Of a DNA stretch of 8,860 bases, positions 6,821 through 8,860 are shown in pieces. A program made the translations under genes and the position numbers. Each line of letters begins with the position of its first letter. The first letter of the stretch is position 1. The stretch lies in the NCBI GenBank assembly GCA_946623365.1, contig CAMORE010000087.1, forward strand, positions 1-8,860, read 5' to 3'. This stretch comes from an uncultured Acinetobacter sp. GTDB taxonomy: Bacteria > Cyanobacteriota > Vampirovibrionia > Gastranaerophilales > Gastranaerophilaceae. The notes beneath the pieces were generated by a model. It was not told the origin of the DNA and made no database searches. It saw only the letters and a program-made list of their open reading frames with translations.

Positions 6821-6826
6821 TATAAT
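6821..6826 (+). promoter_or_regulatory. Possible -10 for the sugar-modification operon
   Basis: A perfect TATAAT lies 50 bp before the TTG start at 6876. The nearest -35-like hexamer, TTGCTG (6795-6800), is 20 bp away, longer than ideal. An alternative pair, TTGATA (6833-6838) with TATTAA (6856-6861) and a 17-bp spacer, would start transcription too close to the ribosome binding site. Either way the 123-bp gap probably holds a promoter, or the operon is read through from 5767. Confidence 0.35.
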
Positions 6827-6875
6827 TCAAACTTGATAATATCATATTGTAACACTATTAATAGAAAGAGTCGTT

Positions 6876-7274
6876 TTGAATTATAAACTGATAGACATGA
6901 AGGTTTTTGGAGATGAAAGAGGTAAGTTGATATCTCTTGAGGGAAATCGTAATGTGCCATTTGAGATAAAGCGCGTTTATTGGATTTATGACACAATTCC
7001 GGATTTAGATAGGGGTTTTCACGCTCATAAAAACATGGAACAAATAATTGTTGCAATGGATGGAGCGTGCCAGTTTGTATTAGATGACGGAAAGACAAGA
7101 GAAAGCGTTTGGCTGAATCGTCCTGACCAAGGTCTTTATATCGGTAAAAATATGTGGAGAGAAATGAGACATTTTTCATACGGGTGCAAATTGATGGTTC
7201 TTGCGTCTGATTATTACGACGAAAAAGAATATATAAGAGATTATAATACGTTCCTAGAGGAGATAGTTAAGTGA
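6876..7274 (+). CDS. FdtA/QdtA-type dTDP-sugar 3,4-ketoisomerase
   Basis: This 132-aa single-cupin enzyme of the WxcM/FdtA family should convert dTDP-4-keto-6-deoxyglucose to the 3-keto sugar, the committed step to dTDP-3-amino-3,6-dideoxyhexoses. The family opening is clear: FGDERGKLISLE (11-22) and PFEIKRVYWIYDT (28-40). The signature RGFHAHKN (46-53) places H49 and H51 at the catalytic positions described for FdtA. The FdtA (galacto) and QdtA (gluco) products cannot be told apart here. The start codon is TTG at 6876, with AGAAAGAG 5 nt upstream. The next in-frame ATG (6897) would remove the first strand, and the MNYKLIDMKVFGDERG opening fits the family. The stop overlaps the next start by 4 nt (GTGA). 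Confidence 0.9.
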   Translation: MNYKLIDMKVFGDERGKLISLEGNRNVPFEIKRVYWIYDTIPDLDRGFHAHKNMEQIIVAMDGACQFVLDDGKTRESVWLNRPDQGLYIGKNMWREMRHFSYGCKLMVLASDYYDEKEYIRDYNTFLEEIVK

Positions 7275-7720
7275 TACACCAACTTTCAGACGTTCAAAGC
7301 AAAAATATAGGGGAAGGTACAAATATTTGGCAGTTTTGCGTTGTGCTTCCAAATGCAAAAATCGGCAAGAATTGTAATATTTGTTCAAATTGCTTTATAG
7401 AAAATGATGTTGTAATAGGTGATAACGTAACCGTTAAAAACGGAGTAAGCTTGTATGACGGTATGAGAATAGAGGATGATGTTTTTATAGGGCCCAATGC
7501 GACATTTTGTAATGATAAATATCCAAAGTCAAAACATTATCCCGAAAAGTTTATGAGTATAACAATAAAAAAAGGTGCATCAATAGGCGCCAACGCAACA
7601 GTTCTTCCTGGGGTAATAATTGGTGAGAATTCTCTTGTTGCAGCTGGAACTGTCGTAGCCAAAGACGTTCCGGACAATGTTATTTTAATCGGTGACAAAA
7701 TAAAGGAAAGAGAAGTATGA
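7271..7720 (+). CDS. Left-handed beta-helix sugar N-acyltransferase (FdtC/WbpD-like)
   Basis: This 149-aa protein is built of hexapeptide repeats (for example IGKNCN, VIGDNV, IGANAT, IGENSL), which fold as a left-handed parallel beta-helix and trimerise. It is likely to transfer an acetyl or other acyl group from CoA to the 3-amino group of a dTDP-amino sugar. The opening IHQLSDVQSKNIGEGTNIWQ and the block FIGPNATFCNDKYPKS are typical of the FdtC/QdtC/WlbB/WbpD group. The start is GTG at 7271, inside the GTGA overlap with the ketoisomerase, with GAGGAG (7257-7262) 8 nt upstream. The ATGA overlap with the following gene indicates a coupled operon. Acyl group and exact sugar are not deducible. 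Confidence 0.88.
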   Translation: MIHQLSDVQSKNIGEGTNIWQFCVVLPNAKIGKNCNICSNCFIENDVVIGDNVTVKNGVSLYDGMRIEDDVFIGPNATFCNDKYPKSKHYPEKFMSITIKKGASIGANATVLPGVIIGENSLVAAGTVVAKDVPDNVILIGDKIKEREV

Positions 7721-8124
7721 AATATCAGTTAATAAGCTTGGTTTCACATGGAGATGAAAGAGGAAGTTTAATTTCTTTTGAAGCTGGAATAAATTGTCCG
7801 TTTGATGTTAAAAGATGCTTTTATATATACGATACAAAAGGCGGAAATGTTATAAGAGGAGCTCATGCAAACAGACGTTCAAAGTTTTTGTTGGTTGTAA
7901 TAAATGGTTCTTGCAGAGTAAAAATTGATACCGGAACAAAAATAGACGATGTTTTGTTAAACAATCCTATGACAGCATTATATCTTGATAAAATGGTCTG
8001 GAAAGAGATGTATGAATTTTCTCATAATGCTGTTTTAATGGTTTTATCAAATGAATTGTATGATGAAACTGAATATATAAGAAATTACGAAGAATATAAA
8101 AAAGAAATCTCCGGAAATAGATAA
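7717..8124 (+). CDS. Second FdtA-type cupin, with HAN in place of HAH
   Basis: This 135-aa paralogue of the ketoisomerase at 6876 aligns along its whole length: HGDERGSLISFE (11-22), PFDVKRCFYIYDT (28-40), LDKMVWKEMYEFS and the EYIRNYEEY tail. The signature is RGAHANRRS, so the first active-site His (H50) is kept and the second is Asn (N52). I recall HAN variants in other glycan clusters, so it may be a sub-family with altered isomer specificity or a non-catalytic role rather than a decaying copy; the reading frame is intact. AAGGA (7703-7707) is 9 nt before the ATG, which lies in a 4-nt ATGA overlap with the acyltransferase. The products of the two cupins cannot be told apart from sequence. 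Confidence 0.85.
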   Translation: MKYQLISLVSHGDERGSLISFEAGINCPFDVKRCFYIYDTKGGNVIRGAHANRRSKFLLVVINGSCRVKIDTGTKIDDVLLNNPMTALYLDKMVWKEMYEFSHNAVLMVLSNELYDETEYIRNYEEYKKEISGNR

Positions 8125-8125
8125 G

Positions 8126-8731
8126 ATGAACAATAAACTTAAAAACTTTATAAAAAAATATTACAGAAAATTTTTTAATTTTAAAATATGGTTATACAAA
8201 GAAGTATTATCTGATACTAATTTAGTAGGTTCACCGAATATAAATTCTCCAACATTATTTACCGGAGCAGGTAAGGTCGTCATAGGAGAAAATGTTGCTT
8301 TCGGATATTATCCGTCGCCGGATTATTTTGAATTGTATACCCATATAGAAGCAAGAAACAAAACTGCTGAAATAAGTATTTCAGACGGAACCATAATAAA
8401 CAATCATGCAACTATAATAGCTAATGCTGAAAAAATATCAATTGGGAAAAATTGCAGAATTGGTGCAAACTTTCAGTGTTTTGATAGTGATTTTCATGGG
8501 TTAAAAGTTCAAGATAGAGACAATCCAAAAGCAATAAAAAATAAACCTGTAAAAATTGGCGATAATGTTTTTATCGGCAATAATGTTATAGTATTAAAGG
8601 GCGTAAGCATAGGCAATGGTTGTGTTATAGCAGGGGGTGGGATAGTAACTTCAGATATACCACCGTATTCGATAGCGGCTGGTTGTCCGGTTCGAATAAT
8701 AGCAACTTTGGAGGACGAACATGAACAATAA
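8126..8731 (+). CDS. Hexapeptide-repeat O-acetyltransferase (Maa/LacA-like)
   Basis: This 201-aa protein has a basic, amphipathic N-terminal segment (1-26, starting MNNKLKNFIKKYY) followed by a left-handed beta-helix domain with many I-G-x-N repeats. FDSDFHGL (119-126) carries H124, at the position of the catalytic His in maltose/galactoside-type acetyltransferases. The end, PPYSIAAGCPVRII, is the usual C-terminal signature of that group. It most likely O-acetylates (or N-acylates) a sugar of the surface glycan using acetyl-CoA. The N-terminal extension may bind the membrane. The start follows the previous stop after one base, with only a weak ribosome binding site, so translation is probably coupled. 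Its 3' end overlaps the next gene by 11 nt. Confidence 0.88.
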   Translation: MNNKLKNFIKKYYRKFFNFKIWLYKEVLSDTNLVGSPNINSPTLFTGAGKVVIGENVAFGYYPSPDYFELYTHIEARNKTAEISISDGTIINNHATIIANAEKISIGKNCRIGANFQCFDSDFHGLKVQDRDNPKAIKNKPVKIGDNVFIGNNVIVLKGVSIGNGCVIAGGGIVTSDIPPYSIAAGCPVRIIATLEDEHEQ

Positions 8732-8860
8732 GCCTAAAGTTTCTATTATATGTCCGTCTTACAATCATGAAAAATACGTAAAATTTTTTATCGAAAGTGT
8801 GCTGAATCAGACAGATCAAGATTTTGAACTTGTTATTATAGATGATTGTTCAACTGATAA
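8721..8860 (+). CDS. GT2-family glycosyltransferase, N-terminal fragment
   Basis: The first 46 residues are visible before the right edge. The opening KVSIICPSYNHEKYV (6-20), ESVLNQT (25-31) and the nucleotide-binding IIDDCSTD (39-46) are those of GT2 enzymes. The ATG at 8721 lies inside the 3' end of the acetyltransferase gene, and GGAGG (8710-8714) sits 6 nt upstream, confirming the start and operon membership. It is a second transferase of the same glycan locus, distinct from the one at 5790. Length and specificity are unknown. Confidence 0.92.
   Translation, partial: MNNKPKVSIICPSYNHEKYVKFFIESVLNQTDQDFELVIIDDCSTD

Noticed and set aside
1..8860. CRISPR array, insertion sequence, tRNA or attachment site
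   Set aside because: No regularly spaced repeats, transposase-like protein, terminal inverted repeats or tRNA cloverleaf were seen on either strand.

Overview
The window is an AT-rich bacterial chromosome segment that uses the standard bacterial code, with TGA, TAA and TAG all acting as stops and mostly purine-rich ribosome binding sites. The best organism guess is a Gastranaerophilales (Melainabacteria, Cyanobacteriota) gut bacterium. This rests on the flavour of several proteins: the family at 4372-5010 with its NISFKSKI opening, the XRE regulator with a KLEYISLAYESL tail, and the small EF-hand protein. It is recalled resemblance, not a database result, and other low-GC gut lineages are not excluded.

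Region 1 (1-2072): the minus strand carries fusA (elongation factor G), cut by the left edge after about 582 codons. It is followed by a 324-bp divergent intergenic region with no clear gene. That region holds a tandem 8-bp repeat, a TGCAAA/TTTGCA inverted repeat, a G7 tract and a possible 23-codon leader ORF.

Region 2 (2073-4362): the plus strand carries a two-EF-hand cytoplasmic protein, then a tightly coupled pair (membrane-anchored thioredoxin-like protein plus CcdA-type membrane thiol transporter), then a small single-pass membrane protein rich in Cys and His. The region closes with a long intrinsic terminator hairpin. The thioredoxin-like protein and CcdA probably carry reducing equivalents across the membrane. 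The Cys/His-rich protein could be a partner or metal-binding protein, but that is inference.

Region 3 (4372-5649): an uncharacterised 212-aa protein with a Cys/His arrangement faintly like CheD deamidases converges with an XRE-family regulator on the minus strand. The two 3' ends overlap by 9 nt.

Region 4 (5790 to the right edge): a surface-polysaccharide locus on the plus strand. It starts with a GT2 glycosyltransferase behind its own near-consensus promoter. A compact operon follows: FdtA/QdtA-type sugar 3,4-ketoisomerase (TTG start), left-handed beta-helix sugar N-acyltransferase (GTG start), a second FdtA-type cupin with an altered active-site motif, a second hexapeptide acetyltransferase, and the start of another GT2 glycosyltransferase. 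Together these suggest synthesis and transfer of a dTDP-3-amino-3,6-dideoxyhexose such as Fuc3NAc or Qui3NAc. The expected aminotransferase (FdtB/QdtB) is not in the window. The region looks like accessory surface-glycan DNA beside a housekeeping gene.
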